From Streptomyces sp. AC550_RSS872 (GTDB lineage: Bacteria; Actinomycetota; Actinomycetes; Streptomycetales; Streptomycetaceae): a DNA stretch of 64,000 bases. The stretch lies in NCBI RefSeq assembly GCF_019049285.1, contig NZ_JAGMUL010000026.1, positions 310,001-374,000 of the forward strand, read 5' to 3'. Shown piece by piece: positions 18,244 to 27,597 of the stretch. Position 1 is the stretch's first letter. Every line of letters begins with the position of its first letter. The translations under genes were made by a program, and so were the position numbers. The notes under the pieces were generated by a model. It had not been told where the DNA came from, ran no database searches, and saw nothing but the letters and a program-made list of their open reading frames with translations.

Positions 18244-19431
18244 GTGCGTCCCGTCCACTTCGCGGCCGCCCGCCGCACCCCCATCGGCAAACTGCGCGGA
18301 GCTTTGTCGCCGGTCCGCCCCGACGACCTCGCCGCGACCGTGATCCGGGGCCTCGTCGCGGACGTGCCCGCGCTGGATCCGGCCCGGGTCGACGACGTCT
18401 ACTGGGGCGCCGCCAACCAGGCCGGCGAGGACAACCGCAATGTCGCCCGTATGGCCGCGCTGCTCGCCGGCCTCCCGGAGTCCGTACCGGGCGCGACCGT
18501 CAACCGGCTGTGCGCCTCCGGCCTCGAAGCGGTCACCATGGCCGCTCGCACCATCGCGGCCGGCGAGGCCGACATCGTGCTCGCCGGCGGATCCGAGTCG
18601 ATGAGCCGCGCCCCCTTCGTCCTGCCCCGCCCCGACGAGGCGCTGCCCCACCGCATCGAGACCGCCGACACCCGGCTCGGCTGGCGCCTGGTCAACCCGG
18701 CGATGAAGGAACTGCACGGCCTGCTGTCCATGGGCGAGACGGCCGAGGAGGTCGCCGAGCGCTACGGCGTCCCGCGCGAGCGGCAGGACCACTTCGCACT
18801 GCGCAGCCACCAACGGGCCGCCCTCGCCCGCAAGGACGGCCACTTCGACGACGAACTGCTCCCCGTGCGGCGCCCCGACGGGGTGCTGGTCGACAGCGAC
18901 GAGTGCATCCGCGAGGACACGTCGTACGAGAAGCTCTCCCGGCTGAAGCCGGTCTTCCGGGAGGGCGGCACGGTCACCGCGGGCAACGCCTCGCCGATGA
19001 ACGACGGCGCGGCCGGACTGCTCCTGGTCAGCGAAGAGGCGCTCAACGAACTCGGCCTGGAGTCCCTCGGCCGCTATGTCGCCGGCGCCTCGGCCGGCGT
19101 CCACCCCGACGTGATGGGCATCGGCCCCGTCCCCGCCACCCGCAAGGCCCTCGCCCGCGCCGACTGGACCATCGGTGACATCCAGGAGGCCGAGTTCAAC
19201 GAGGCGTTCGCGGCCCAGGCCCTCGCGTGCGTGGACCGACTCGGCATCGATCCCGAGCTGGTGAACCCCAGCGGAGGCGCCATCGCACTGGGGCATCCGC
19301 TGGGCTGCTCGGGCGCGCGGATCCTCACCACGCTGCTGCACCGGATGCGGCGGACGGGCGCGGAGCGGGGGCTGGCGACGATGTGTGTGGGAGTGGGACA
19401 GGGGAGCGCGCTGCTGGTGGAGAGGCACTAG
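18244..19431 (+). CDS. Acetyl-CoA acyltransferase (thiolase)
   Basis: A 395-residue thiolase. The acyl-accepting Cys is in VNRLCASGLEAV. The second substrate-binding region is NEAFAAQALA, followed by the catalytic NPSGGAIALGHPLGCSGAR with His and the C-terminal Cys in MCVGVGQGSALL. It catalyses thiolytic cleavage of 3-oxoacyl-CoA or its reverse. The overall style, with 'RTPIGKLRGAL' at the N-terminus, is that of beta-ketoadipyl-CoA or fatty-acid thiolases (PaaJ/FadA). GTG 18244 is preceded by AGGAG 8 bp upstream. It stands alone, without hydratase or dehydrogenase partners. Confidence 0.9.
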   Translation: MRPVHFAAARRTPIGKLRGALSPVRPDDLAATVIRGLVADVPALDPARVDDVYWGAANQAGEDNRNVARMAALLAGLPESVPGATVNRLCASGLEAVTMAARTIAAGEADIVLAGGSESMSRAPFVLPRPDEALPHRIETADTRLGWRLVNPAMKELHGLLSMGETAEEVAERYGVPRERQDHFALRSHQRAALARKDGHFDDELLPVRRPDGVLVDSDECIREDTSYEKLSRLKPVFREGGTVTAGNASPMNDGAAGLLLVSEEALNELGLESLGRYVAGASAGVHPDVMGIGPVPATRKALARADWTIGDIQEAEFNEAFAAQALACVDRLGIDPELVNPSGGAIALGHPLGCSGARILTTLLHRMRRTGAERGLATMCVGVGQGSALLVERH

Positions 19432-19510
19432 CGGCCTCGCGAAGCACACTCCCAACTGACGAGACGCTCCTTACGGGCATCGGTTAGGTGCGCATAGCAT
19501 CGGTCTCCGC

Positions 19511-20284
19511 ATGGACACGATGAATCTCTGGCACATCACCGGTGGGGAGTTCGCGGCGCTCGCCTTCGCGGCCCTGCTCGTCGGCTTCTCGAAGACGGCC
19601 GTGAGCGGGGCCAACACGGTCAGCCTCGCGATCTTCGCCGCCGTGCTGCCCGCCCGCGCCTCCACCGGCGTGCTGCTGCCGATCCTGATCGCCGGGGACG
19701 TGCTCGCCGTCCTCACCTACCGCCGGCACGCGCACTGGCCCACGCTGTGGCGGCTGTTCCCCGCGGTCGCGGCCGGCGTGGTCTTCGGCACGCTGTTCCT
19801 GATGTGGGCGGACGACGGGATCGTCCGTACGTCGATCGGCGCGACCCTGCTGCTGATGGCGGGCGTGACCGTGTGGCGCCGCCGTACCGCCGAGCAGGAG
19901 GCGGAGCCGGACTCGGTGACCAGCGGGGCCGGGCGGGTCAAGGCCCGCTCGTACGGGGTCCTCGGCGGCTTCACCACGATGGTCGCCAACGCGGGCGGCC
20001 CGGTGATGTCGATGTACCTGCTGTCGGCCGGTTTCCGGAAGCTCGGCTTCCTGGGGACCTCGGCCTTCTTCTTCCTGATCGTCAACGTCTCCAAGGTGCC
20101 CTTCAGCGCCGGGCTCGGCCTGATCGACGGCTCCTCGCTGTTGCTCGACGCCGCGCTCGTGCTGTTCGTCGTGCCCGGTGCGTTGCTCGGCACATGGGCT
20201 GTGAAGCGAATCAACCAGCGGTTGTTCGAGCAACTGGTCATCGCGGCGACAGTCGTAGGCGGCCTCCAGCTACTCCTGCGCTGA
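19511..20284 (+). CDS. TSUP-family (TauE/SafE) membrane transporter
   Basis: A 257-residue integral membrane protein with about eight hydrophobic segments. It has the internal duplication typical of TSUP proteins: LLVGFSKTAVSGANTVSLAIFA in the first half and GFTTMVANAGGPVMSMYLLSAG in the second. Members export sulfite, sulfonates or other small organosulfur or organic anions. No substrate clue is nearby. Its 3' end overlaps the convergent HAD phosphatase gene by 15 bp. Confidence 0.88.
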   Translation: MDTMNLWHITGGEFAALAFAALLVGFSKTAVSGANTVSLAIFAAVLPARASTGVLLPILIAGDVLAVLTYRRHAHWPTLWRLFPAVAAGVVFGTLFLMWADDGIVRTSIGATLLLMAGVTVWRRRTAEQEAEPDSVTSGAGRVKARSYGVLGGFTTMVANAGGPVMSMYLLSAGFRKLGFLGTSAFFFLIVNVSKVPFSAGLGLIDGSSLLLDAALVLFVVPGALLGTWAVKRINQRLFEQLVIAATVVGGLQLLLR

Positions 20285-21109
20285 CTCCCTCGACTCCCGC
20301 AGCTCCGTCAGCAGAGCGGGCAGATCGGCGAAGGAGTCGATCACATGGTCGGGTGTACCGCTCGCGTCCCGAAGCGTCTCCGGCAGGTACTTCCCGGTCC
20401 TGACCAGCACGCCCCGCACCCCGGCCCGCTGCGCTGCCAGCACATCGGACTCGACGTCGTCCCCGACCATCACCGCCTCGCCCGCACCGACCCCCACATG
20501 GGCCAGCGCCGCCTCGAAGAACGCGGCCGACGGCTTCCCCGTGATCTCCGCCTCGACCCGCGCGGCCCGCTCCAGACCGACCAGGAACGCGCCGGTGTCC
20601 AACTGCAACCCGTCCTCGGTACGCCAGTACAGATTCCGGTGCATGGCCACCAGCCGCGCCCCGCGCTGGAGGTGCCCGAAGGCCCGGTTGAGCGCCGCGT
20701 AGCCGAACTCGGGGCCGGCGCCGCCCACGACCACGACGTCCGGCGCGGAGCCTTCGCCTTCGCCGCCGCCCCCTGCCGCATCCTTGCCGACCACAGTGAC
20801 CCCGCCCAGATCCTCCGCGATGTCCCCGCTGTTCAGCAGGACGCACCGAGCCCCCGGACAGTGCTCCGCGAGATACGCGGCGGTGACGGCCGGCGCGGTC
20901 AGGATGTCCTCGGCGGACACCGGGAACCCCGCGTCCGTCAGCGTCCGAGCGATCGACGCCCGGGTCCGCGAGGTCGTGTTCGTGACCAGCGCGACCCCGA
21001 GCCCGGCCGCACGGATCTCCCGCAACGCCTCGACCGCGCCCGGCAGCGGCTGCCACGAGACGGTGAGGACCCCGTCGATGTCGATCAGAACAGCCCGTAC
21101 CGATGCCAT
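20270..21109 (-). CDS. HAD-IIA family phosphatase (NagD-like)
   Basis: A 279-residue haloacid dehalogenase-type hydrolase. Motif I is VLIDIDGVLT, with nucleophile Asp and acid Asp. Motif II is VTNTTSRTR. A C2 cap follows, carrying a low-complexity glycine insert (GGGGEGEGS). The Lys is in TGKPSAAFF, and motif IV is VMVGDDVESDVLAAQRAG. This corresponds to the NagD/PGP/LHPP group of small-molecule phosphatases. The cytosolic substrate is unknown. Confidence 0.87.
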   Translation of the reverse strand: MASVRAVLIDIDGVLTVSWQPLPGAVEALREIRAAGLGVALVTNTTSRTRASIARTLTDAGFPVSAEDILTAPAVTAAYLAEHCPGARCVLLNSGDIAEDLGGVTVVGKDAAGGGGEGEGSAPDVVVVGGAGPEFGYAALNRAFGHLQRGARLVAMHRNLYWRTEDGLQLDTGAFLVGLERAARVEAEITGKPSAAFFEAALAHVGVGAGEAVMVGDDVESDVLAAQRAGVRGVLVRTGKYLPETLRDASGTPDHVIDSFADLPALLTELRESRESAQE

Positions 21110-21144
21110 GTCAGGACCCTAGCGATCGATCGGCCCCGCATCCC

Positions 21145-22611
21145 TCAGGGCGCGATCCCGACACCGTCGATCCTGCTCCACGCCCGCTCCTGAGCCGCCG
21201 TCATCGCGGGCCACCGCAGCCCGCCCGGACGCGGCTCGACGCGCGAGGCGTACGGCGCCGGACGGAACTCCGGGTCATGGAAGCAGCCGGTGCCGTACGT
21301 GCGGTCGAACGCCTCGCACGAGGCCGCGACCGACCCGGCCGTGGGCTTGCTGCCCTTGCGCACCCATGTGTCCAGGGCCGCGAGGGAGGCGGCGTACTCG
21401 GCGTCGCTCAGCTCGCTGTGCTCGCGCTCCCGCGTGAACGTCTGCACCAGGTGCCCGTCCCGCCGGGCCCCGTGCAGCGTGTCGCGGTAGGCCGCCTCGT
21501 GCTCCACGAACGCCGTCGGATCGTCGATTGCGTGCAGGGTCAGCACGGGGACCGAGACCTTGCCGGTGAGATCGCTGTCGTAGGACAGATCGCGTACGGC
21601 CGTGGGGTCGGGGGCGAAACGCTCGACGCCGGCGTTGAGCGCCTCGTCGTCATGGGACCCGGAGTAGCGGACGCCCCGGTTGCCGAACGGATTCCGGCCA
21701 CCGAGCCGGTCGTGCACGATGTCCCGGAAGGTGAAGGTCGCGAACCGCAGATGCGACTCCAGCGTGCGCTCCGGGATCTGCGTGACCGCCAGGATGTCGT
21801 CGAGGTTGCGCTGCTGGAGCGCGGTCCGCTCCCGCGGCGCCGACGCGTGACCCGTGCACTCCTGGAGCCGGGCGCGCAGCCCGGCCGACGTCATCGTCGA
21901 GCTGGCCCGCAGGCCCTGCCAGAGCGGATACCGCGGCTCGGTCGGGCGGGGGTGGTTGCCGCAGTAGTACTGGTAGACGACGCGCAGGTCCACGCGGTAG
22001 TCGTAGCCCCGCGAGCCGCCGCCGAGGACCCCGTTGGTGAGCAGCGCCCCGTCGTAGGCGCCGCGCCGCCCGCCGTAGGTCTCCACGACCTTCGCGGCGA
22101 CGTTCCCGCCCCACGACTGGCCGTGCACATACGTCCGCCGCGGCATGCCGAACTCCGCGACGAACAGCCGGCGCACGCTCTCCGTGTCGGCCGCAGCCAT
22201 CCGCGTCCCGTAGCCGCCGCGGCGGTACGACGAACCCGCCCAGGCGTAGCCCTCCTTCACCATCACCGACCAGCGGCCCAGATCGTCGAGGCTGCGGGCC
22301 GGGTCGGATTCGGAGCCGAGGTCGGGGCCGCCGTGGGCGTGCACGACGAGGGAGCCGTTCCAGTCGGCGGGCACCGCTATCGCGTAGTAGGCGCCCTCGG
22401 CGTCGCGGCCGGTGTAGCAAGTCGCCCTGCCCACAAGGCCGGTGGGGCAGTCGGAGCGCGCCGGTCCGGCCGTCTCCCCGCGTGCGTTCGACGCGCCGAC
22501 GAGGAAGCCCACGGCGAGGGCTCCGGCCAGCACAGCGGTGAGCGTCGTACGCCGCCGTGCCGCCGAGGGGACGGACCTGCGGATCAGTGTGGGGGTCCTC
22601 GTCCAGTCCAA
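21145..22611 (-). CDS. Secreted alpha/beta hydrolase (peptidase S9/tannase-like)
   Basis: A 488-residue exported protein. After a short basic region (RRSVPSAARRRTT) a hydrophobic stretch (LTAVLAGALAVGFLVGAS) gives a signal peptide or anchor. The hydrolase core shows an oxyanion motif (VVHAHGG), the nucleophile elbow VHGQSWGGNVA, an acid region LTLHAIDDPTAF and a catalytic-type His in REHSEL. Four Cys in the mature part could form disulfides. The chosen start is TTG 22611, because GAGGAG lies 8 bp upstream and the 33 extra residues from ATG 22710 look non-coding. The substrate (peptide or ester) is unresolved. Confidence 0.7.
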   Translation of the reverse strand: MDWTRTPTLIRRSVPSAARRRTTLTAVLAGALAVGFLVGASNARGETAGPARSDCPTGLVGRATCYTGRDAEGAYYAIAVPADWNGSLVVHAHGGPDLGSESDPARSLDDLGRWSVMVKEGYAWAGSSYRRGGYGTRMAAADTESVRRLFVAEFGMPRRTYVHGQSWGGNVAAKVVETYGGRRGAYDGALLTNGVLGGGSRGYDYRVDLRVVYQYYCGNHPRPTEPRYPLWQGLRASSTMTSAGLRARLQECTGHASAPRERTALQQRNLDDILAVTQIPERTLESHLRFATFTFRDIVHDRLGGRNPFGNRGVRYSGSHDDEALNAGVERFAPDPTAVRDLSYDSDLTGKVSVPVLTLHAIDDPTAFVEHEAAYRDTLHGARRDGHLVQTFTREREHSELSDAEYAASLAALDTWVRKGSKPTAGSVAASCEAFDRTYGTGCFHDPEFRPAPYASRVEPRPGGLRWPAMTAAQERAWSRIDGVGIAP

Positions 22612-22729
22612 GACGCTGCTCCTCGTTCCTTGTCGGCGCGTCGTCGAGCCGTGCGCGGCGATGCTAGGGAGCGACGGGATGAGGGACCACGGTCTGATCG
22701 TTGTGTTCATAGTGTTCGCGGGCTGTACT

Positions 22730-22870
22730 TCAGCGCTGCTCGCTCAGCGCCGGTACCTTCGCTCCGCCCGGCAGCCCGTTGCGGAGTTCCTCGACCAGGA
22801 AGCGCTTGGCGATGGTGTGGACGGCGGCGCGCATGCGGGTACGGTCCGGCCGGGCGTCGTACGGTCGCAT
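22730..22870 (-). CDS. Short ORF of unknown function, possible gene remnant
   Basis: A 46-codon frame (MRPYDARPDRTRMRAA, then a VHTIAKRFLVEELRNGLP helix) lies in the 281-bp gap between cobF and the secreted hydrolase. The amphipathic helix and codon bias look protein-like, but there is no clear ribosome site and no family could be recognised. It may be the surviving end of a deleted gene. Confidence 0.3.
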   Translation of the reverse strand: MRPYDARPDRTRMRAAVHTIAKRFLVEELRNGLPGGAKVPALSEQR

Positions 22871-22892
22871 GCGACCCGGGGTGCCGTGCGCC

Positions 22893-23666
22893 TTACCGGT
22901 CCTTCGGATTCCGCCGCAGCAGATACGTGTCCATGATCCAGCCCTTGCGCTCCCGGGCCTCGGCCCGCAGCCGCTCGATGCGGGGCGCGGCCTCGGCGAT
23001 CGGGCCCGAGACGAGGATCTCGTCCGCGGTGCCGATGCAGGCGCCCCAGTAGATGTCGACGTCCTGGTCGGCGTACCGCAGGAAGGCCTGCTGGGCGTCG
23101 AGCATCACGACCACGTCGTCCACGTCCTCCGGGAACCCCTCGGCCAGTCGCCGCCCGGTGGTGATCTGCACGGGCCGGGCCACCCGGTTGAGCCCCGTCC
23201 GATGCCGGGCGGCCAGGGCCGAGACGCTGCTGATGCCGGGCACGACGTCGTACTCGAACGCCACCGTCCCCCGGTCCAGGACCTCCTCAAGGATCCCGAG
23301 CGTGCTGTCGTACAGCGCCGGATCACCCCACACCAGGAACGCGCCGGTCTCGTCCTCGCCCAGCTCCTCGGCGATCAGCCGCTCGTAGATCCCGGCACGG
23401 GCCCCGCGCCAGTCCTCCACGGCACCGGCGTACGCGGCGCCCCCGGCGGACCGGTCCCGCTCGGGATCCCGCGCCTCGACGACCCGATACGTGCCCTCCG
23501 GCAGATGCGCTTCCAGCATGTCCCGGCGCAGCCCGGTGAGGTCCGACTTCACCTCACCCTTGTCGAGGAAGAAGAACACATCCGTACTCCGCAGCGCCCC
23601 GACGGCCTGGAGCGTCAGCTGCTCGGGGTCGCCCGCCCCGATCCCGATGACATGAATCTTTCGCAC
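22893..23666 (-). CDS. cobF: Precorrin-6A synthase (deacetylating)
   Basis: A 257-residue SAM-dependent tetrapyrrole methylase. The family's first motif is KIHVIGIGAGDPEQLTLQA. The SAM loop region is FLVWGDPALYDSTLGILEE and VVPGISSVSALAARH follows; the C-terminus is WIMDTYLLRR. CobF methylates C-1 of precorrin-5 with release of acetate in the aerobic cobalamin pathway. No other cob genes are adjacent, which is common for cobF in Streptomyces. GTG 23666 is chosen because homology starts there; GTG 23684 is possible. It follows the DUF309 gene by 36 bp. Confidence 0.9.
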   Translation of the reverse strand: MRKIHVIGIGAGDPEQLTLQAVGALRSTDVFFFLDKGEVKSDLTGLRRDMLEAHLPEGTYRVVEARDPERDRSAGGAAYAGAVEDWRGARAGIYERLIAEELGEDETGAFLVWGDPALYDSTLGILEEVLDRGTVAFEYDVVPGISSVSALAARHRTGLNRVARPVQITTGRRLAEGFPEDVDDVVVMLDAQQAFLRYADQDVDIYWGACIGTADEILVSGPIAEAAPRIERLRAEARERKGWIMDTYLLRRNPKDR

Positions 23667-23702
23667 ACCCCGAGTCTGCCCCACACCACTGACAACGACC
23701 TT

Positions 23703-24224
23703 CTACGCCCGCCCGCGCAGCCTCGGCGCCCGCTTCCGCGCGTCCACGGCCTCGCCGCTCGCCTCCACGACCCCGGCCAGCTCCCGCGCCCACACGACCA
23801 GCCCCGCGACATCCATCCCGTACGGCCGTGACCGTCCGGCCCCGGCAGCCCACTCCTCCACGGCCCCGGCCCCTCGCCGCAGCAGCCTCGCCCCGCCCGT
23901 CGCATTGCCCCGGGCCGAGTGCGTGAGCCCCACCGCGAGCTGGGCCAGCCCGCGCCACAGGGCCCGCTCCTGCTCCGGCCCCGACTTCCAGGCGTCCTCG
24001 AAGACCTCGTGCGCATGGAACGGCTTCCCCGCGTCCAGCAGCTCCTGCGCCTCGGCGACACTCTGCTCCGGGGTGCGCAGGACGCCCTCGGGCTGGCGGT
24101 CGACGCCGTCCGCGCCGTACGGCAGCGGGCGCCCGAGGCCGTCCCGGGGCCGTGCGTTGCGCGCCCGCCCCTCGCTGTCGCGGTCGCGTGCGTCGGTCTG
24201 CCGTCCTGACGATGTGCTGCCCAT
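23703..24224 (-). CDS. DUF309 domain protein
   Basis: A 173-residue protein. After a polar, probably disordered 45-residue N-terminus comes the DUF309 helical bundle, with the signature KPFHAHEVFEDAWKSG (H-x-H-E...W) followed by LWRGLAQLAVGLTHSARGN. DUF309 proteins are small and possibly metal-dependent, and their function is unproven. It is upstream of, and likely cotranscribed with, cobF. ATG 24224 has AGGTG nearby; ATG 24239 is an alternative. Confidence 0.82.
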   Translation of the reverse strand: MGSTSSGRQTDARDRDSEGRARNARPRDGLGRPLPYGADGVDRQPEGVLRTPEQSVAEAQELLDAGKPFHAHEVFEDAWKSGPEQERALWRGLAQLAVGLTHSARGNATGGARLLRRGAGAVEEWAAGAGRSRPYGMDVAGLVVWARELAGVVEASGEAVDARKRAPRLRGRA

Positions 24225-24335
24225 ACACCTATTGTCCATCGCCCCGTCCCTCGCCGGACGCCCCCTTCGGCGCTGTCGCCGCCGTGAGGTAAAGTGCTGT
24301 TCGCGCGATCACGCGGTTCACCGCGCGAGTCGCAT

Positions 24336-24409
<74 letters not shown>

Positions 24410-24431
24410 CCAGCTTTGATGCAGGTCGGAG

Positions 24432-24463
24432 GCCGTTCTCCCGCTTATGGGAGGGCGGCTTTC
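24432..24463 (+). terminator. Hairpin terminator after tRNA-Pro copy 2
   Basis: GCCGTTCTCCC and GGGAGGGCGGC pair over 11 bp, including two G-U pairs, around a six-base loop and are followed by TTT. The remaining 290 bases to the DUF5302 gene show no coding or RNA features beyond GTGGTCGCA repeats at 24482-24500. Confidence 0.6.
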
Positions 24464-24753
24464 CGCGTTCCTGGAGGGCTGGTGGTCGCACTGTGGTCGC
24501 AGGCCGGAGTCGGGGCCGGTTCGCGGTAGCGCGGAAGGACGCCGGGGCGTGAACGATGCAGCCCCTGCGTGTGGGGGATCCGCCCGGGACCGGGCCGTAC
24601 ACCCTCATCGGTCGGCTCGGCAGGGCGGGATGGGAGTCGCTGTCCGCGACCGTGCGGCCGGTGCTCGCACGGTCGCGGTCAGACGGTGCTTCGCGCCATG
24701 GCCGACACACCGGGGTTCAGGGAACGGCCGGCCAGAGCGCGGAACTGATCGAC

Positions 24754-24996
24754 TCAGCCGCCGCTCTTGCGCCGGAACGACCGCTGGCTCGCAGCCGGGC
24801 CGTGCGCCCTGCGTACCTTCGACGCCTCGACGTTCGCAGCAGGGTCAGCGGCGTCCGCCTGCACACCGCGCTTGCGTGCCAGGGCCTCCCGGAACTTGCG
24901 TTTCAGGTCGTAGTTGCCGTCGCTGTCGGGCGCCAGACCGGACGTCTCGGGATCAGCCGGCTCCGAACCTTCTATGGGTGCAGACTCTGCGGTCAT
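24754..24996 (-). CDS. DUF5302 family small protein
   Basis: An 80-residue hydrophilic protein. An acidic, Pro/Glu-rich N-terminus precedes a basic region 'DLKRKFREALARKRG', and the tail ends in SQRSFRRKSGG, the pattern of the actinobacterial DUF5302 family. It is predicted to be largely disordered, possibly nucleic-acid associated given the basic end. ATG 24996 follows CAGGAGGTCACC, an excellent ribosome site. Function is unknown. Confidence 0.75.
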   Translation of the reverse strand: MTAESAPIEGSEPADPETSGLAPDSDGNYDLKRKFREALARKRGVQADAADPAANVEASKVRRAHGPAASQRSFRRKSGG

Positions 24997-25140
24997 GGTG
25001 ACCTCCTGGGTTCGGGCAGTGGAAAGCACAGCTTGTCATGCCGGGCGCATGCGGGGCGCCGACAACATCATCCCGCGTCGGCTCCCGCGGGTGTCCCCTC
25101 GTGGCCGGGCGCACCAAGAGGGCTGTCAGGGCAGCGGTTC

Positions 25141-26556
25141 TCAGCCACCGCGACGCACCATGGCTGCCTTGCGGGCCTCGGCGAGTTTGCGGGCCTCGCC
25201 GGCCTTTCGGGACTTGCCGCCGGTGCCGCGGGAGGTGTCCTTGCTGGTGCCGAGGCCGCGGAAGGGAGCGTTGGTGTTCTTGGGCCGGGGTGCGGCGGGC
25301 CCGCCGTCGAGCGGGGTGCCGGAGGGGGACTTGGCTCCGGTGATCCGGCTCAGCTCCGCCTCGCCCGAGCGCACCTTGGTGACGGTCGGCTCGATGCCGG
25401 CCCCGGCCATCAGCCGGCTCATCTCGCGGCGCTGGCCCGCCAGCACCAACGTGACGACGCTGCCGGACTCACCGGCCCGGGCGGTGCGGCCCGCGCGGTG
25501 CACATAGTCCTTGGGGTCGGTGGGCGGGTCGACGTTGACCACGAGATCGAGATCGTCGACGTGCAGACCACGCGCCGCGACATTGGTCGCCACCAGGACG
25601 GTGATCCGGCCGTTCTTGAACTGCGCCAGTGTCCTTGTGCGTTGCGGCTGGGACTTGCCGCTGTGCAGGGCCGCGGCGTGCACTCCGCTGGCCCGCAGAT
25701 GCCGGGTGAGCTGGTCGACGGCGTGCTTGGTGTCCAGGAACAGCAGCACGCGGCCGTCGCGGGCGGCGATCTCGGTGGCGACGGCGTACCGGTCGGGGCC
25801 GTGCACGACCAGGACATGGTGGTCCATCGTGGTGACCGCGCCCGCAGACGGGTCGACCGAGTGGACGACAGGGTCGCGGAGGTGGTCGCGGACCAGCTGG
25901 TCGACGTCGCGGTCCAGGGTGGCCGAGAACAGCATCCGCTGACCGTCGGGGTGCACCTGTTCGAGCACCTCGGTCACGGCCGGGAGGAAGCCCAAGTCGC
26001 ACATCTGGTCGGCCTCGTCGAGGACGGTGATCCCTACCCGTCCCAAGCGGCAGGCCTTGCGCTCGATGAGGTCGTGCAGACGGCCGGGGGTGGCGACGAC
26101 CACCTCGGCCCCGTCGCGCAGCGCGGCGACCTGCCGGCCGATCGGCATGCCGCCGACGACCGTGGACATCCGCAGCCGCAGTGCCTCGGCGTAGGGCGCA
26201 AGCGCCTCTGCGACCTGTTGGGCCAGCTCTCGGGTGGGCACCAGGATCAGAGCGAGGGGCTGCTTCGGTTCCGCGCGCCGCCCGGCCGTCCGCGTGAGCA
26301 GCGGCAAGCCGAAGGCGAGCGTCTTGCCCGATCCGGTGCGTCCGCGCCCCAGGACATCGCGTCCCGCGAGGGCGTCGGGAAGCGTGGCCGCCTGGATCGG
26401 GAAGGGCTCGCGCACACCCAGTTCGCTGAGCGTTCGCAGCACCTCGGCCGGCAGTTCCAGGCCGGCGAAGGAAGCGACCGTGGGCGTCGTCGGGCCATTG
26501 GCCACGGGCGGGGCGAGATCGCCGCGCGAGGTGCCGGAGCGACCGGGGTGAGTCAT
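25141..26556 (-). CDS. DEAD-box ATP-dependent RNA helicase
   Basis: A 471-residue helicase with all core motifs: the Q motif (SFAGLELPAEVLRTLSELGVREPFPIQ), Walker A GRTGSGKT, PTRELAQQ, TPGRLHD, DEAD (VLDEADQM), SAT (LFSATLD), ARGLHVDD and HRAGRTARAG. A basic, Lys/Arg-rich tail of about 90 residues follows, as in cold-shock or ribosome-assembly helicases (RhlE/CsdA-like). It unwinds RNA duplexes using ATP. ATG 26556 is chosen; the long upstream in-frame extension has no helicase homology. A 278-bp gap to the divergent NUDIX gene may hold a long 5' leader. Confidence 0.92.
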   Translation of the reverse strand: MTHPGRSGTSRGDLAPPVANGPTTPTVASFAGLELPAEVLRTLSELGVREPFPIQAATLPDALAGRDVLGRGRTGSGKTLAFGLPLLTRTAGRRAEPKQPLALILVPTRELAQQVAEALAPYAEALRLRMSTVVGGMPIGRQVAALRDGAEVVVATPGRLHDLIERKACRLGRVGITVLDEADQMCDLGFLPAVTEVLEQVHPDGQRMLFSATLDRDVDQLVRDHLRDPVVHSVDPSAGAVTTMDHHVLVVHGPDRYAVATEIAARDGRVLLFLDTKHAVDQLTRHLRASGVHAAALHSGKSQPQRTRTLAQFKNGRITVLVATNVAARGLHVDDLDLVVNVDPPTDPKDYVHRAGRTARAGESGSVVTLVLAGQRREMSRLMAGAGIEPTVTKVRSGEAELSRITGAKSPSGTPLDGGPAAPRPKNTNAPFRGLGTSKDTSRGTGGKSRKAGEARKLAEARKAAMVRRGG

Positions 26557-26834
26557 CAAGAGCCTTCCGCAGGGGAACGTACCGAGGAAGGCCCGGTAGG
26601 AATGAGTAGCCGACGAATGGGGGGAACCGAACAGGCAGCATCGCCAACCGGAACGAGCACGCAAAATCGTGAGCCTAACACAAAGCGGCGCCACTGGCCG
26701 CACCGAGGGCGAGCCGTATCTGCTGAAGACCGTTTGCAAGGGCGGAGCCGGTGGTTGACAAGGCCGACATCGGGGACTGAAGGATGGTAGAAGCGGGCCA
26801 TGACCAACTCGCTCATCCATCCGGCCGGTGACCG

Positions 26835-27503
26835 ATGACCGCCGGCATCGACACCCCCGACCGCCGCGGCCGCACCGGACTCGACCAGGCAGGACGGGAC
26901 CTGACCGGCAACCCGCGAGTCAAGGTGCGGGACGTGCAACTCCTGTCCAGCCACTGGTACGTCGAGCGCGCGACCACCTTCGACTTCCAGCACGCCGACG
27001 GCACCTGGAGCACCCAGCAGCGCGAGACACACGACCGCGGCAACGGGGCCACCATGCTGCTGTACGACGCCGAACGCGAAACCGTCCTGCTGACCCGTCA
27101 GTTCCGCTTTCCGGTGTACGTCAACGGCCACCCCGACGGCATGCTCGTCGAGACGCCGGGCGGGCTCCTCGACGACGATGACGAGCACCCGGAGATCGCG
27201 GTGCGGCGCGAGGTGGTGGAGGAGACCGGGCACACCATCGGCGAGGTCCGGCACGTCTTCGACGTCTATATGAGCCCGGGCTCGGTCACCGAACGGGTCA
27301 GCTTCTATGCCGCCGCCTACGGCCCCTCGACCCGCACCCACGAGGGCGGCGGCCTGGACGAGGAGGGCGAGGACATCGAGATCGTCGAACTGCCCTTCCG
27401 CCGGGCCCTGGAGATGATCCGCACCGGGGAGATCGCCGACGCCAAGACGATCATGCTGCTGCAATGGGCGGCACTGGACGGCCCGTTCGCGCCGCATGCG
27501 TGA
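26835..27503 (+). CDS. NUDIX hydrolase, GDP-mannose pyrophosphatase (NudK)-like
   Basis: A 222-residue protein with a full NUDIX box: GGLLDDDDEHPEIAVRREVV then EETGHTIGE (G-x5-E-x7-R-E-x-x-E-E-x-G). The N-terminal region VKVRDVQLLSSHWYVERATTFDF...GNGATMLLYDAERETVLLTRQFR matches the NudK/ADP-ribose pyrophosphatase group, which hydrolyses nucleotide sugars. Cytosolic. Divergent from the helicase and 94 bp before an aldo/keto reductase in the same direction. Confidence 0.87.
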   Translation: MTAGIDTPDRRGRTGLDQAGRDLTGNPRVKVRDVQLLSSHWYVERATTFDFQHADGTWSTQQRETHDRGNGATMLLYDAERETVLLTRQFRFPVYVNGHPDGMLVETPGGLLDDDDEHPEIAVRREVVEETGHTIGEVRHVFDVYMSPGSVTERVSFYAAAYGPSTRTHEGGGLDEEGEDIEIVELPFRRALEMIRTGEIADAKTIMLLQWAALDGPFAPHA

Positions 27504-27520
27504 TTGCGCGGCGAACTCCC

Positions 27521-27551
27521 TTGACTTGAAGTGCGCTTGAAGATGAAGACT
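27521..27551 (+). promoter_or_regulatory. Promoter with 19-bp spacer and palindrome before aldo/keto reductase
   Basis: TTGACT (27521-27526) and AAGACT (27546-27551) are separated by 19 bp. The spacer contains the palindrome AAGTGCGCTT (27529-27538). An over-long spacer with a central dyad is the usual design of MerR-family-activated promoters. No MerR gene is in the window, so the regulator is inferred. Confidence 0.45.
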
Positions 27552-27597
27552 CCCGTTCGTGCCCCGAAGGCGGGCGCATGAACGGGAGGCATTCACC

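Noticed and set aside
22612..22710. N-terminal extension of the secreted hydrolase
   Set aside because: The 33 residues have no signal character and no ribosome site, while TTG 22611 has GAGGAG 8 bp upstream.
21103..23052. 649-codon plus-strand frame
   Set aside because: Antisense shadow of the secreted hydrolase and cobF; no domain character.
24410..24753. Integration site next to tRNA-Pro copy 2
   Set aside because: No integrase homology or repeated tRNA 3' end was seen; only a hairpin and short GTGGTCGCA repeats.
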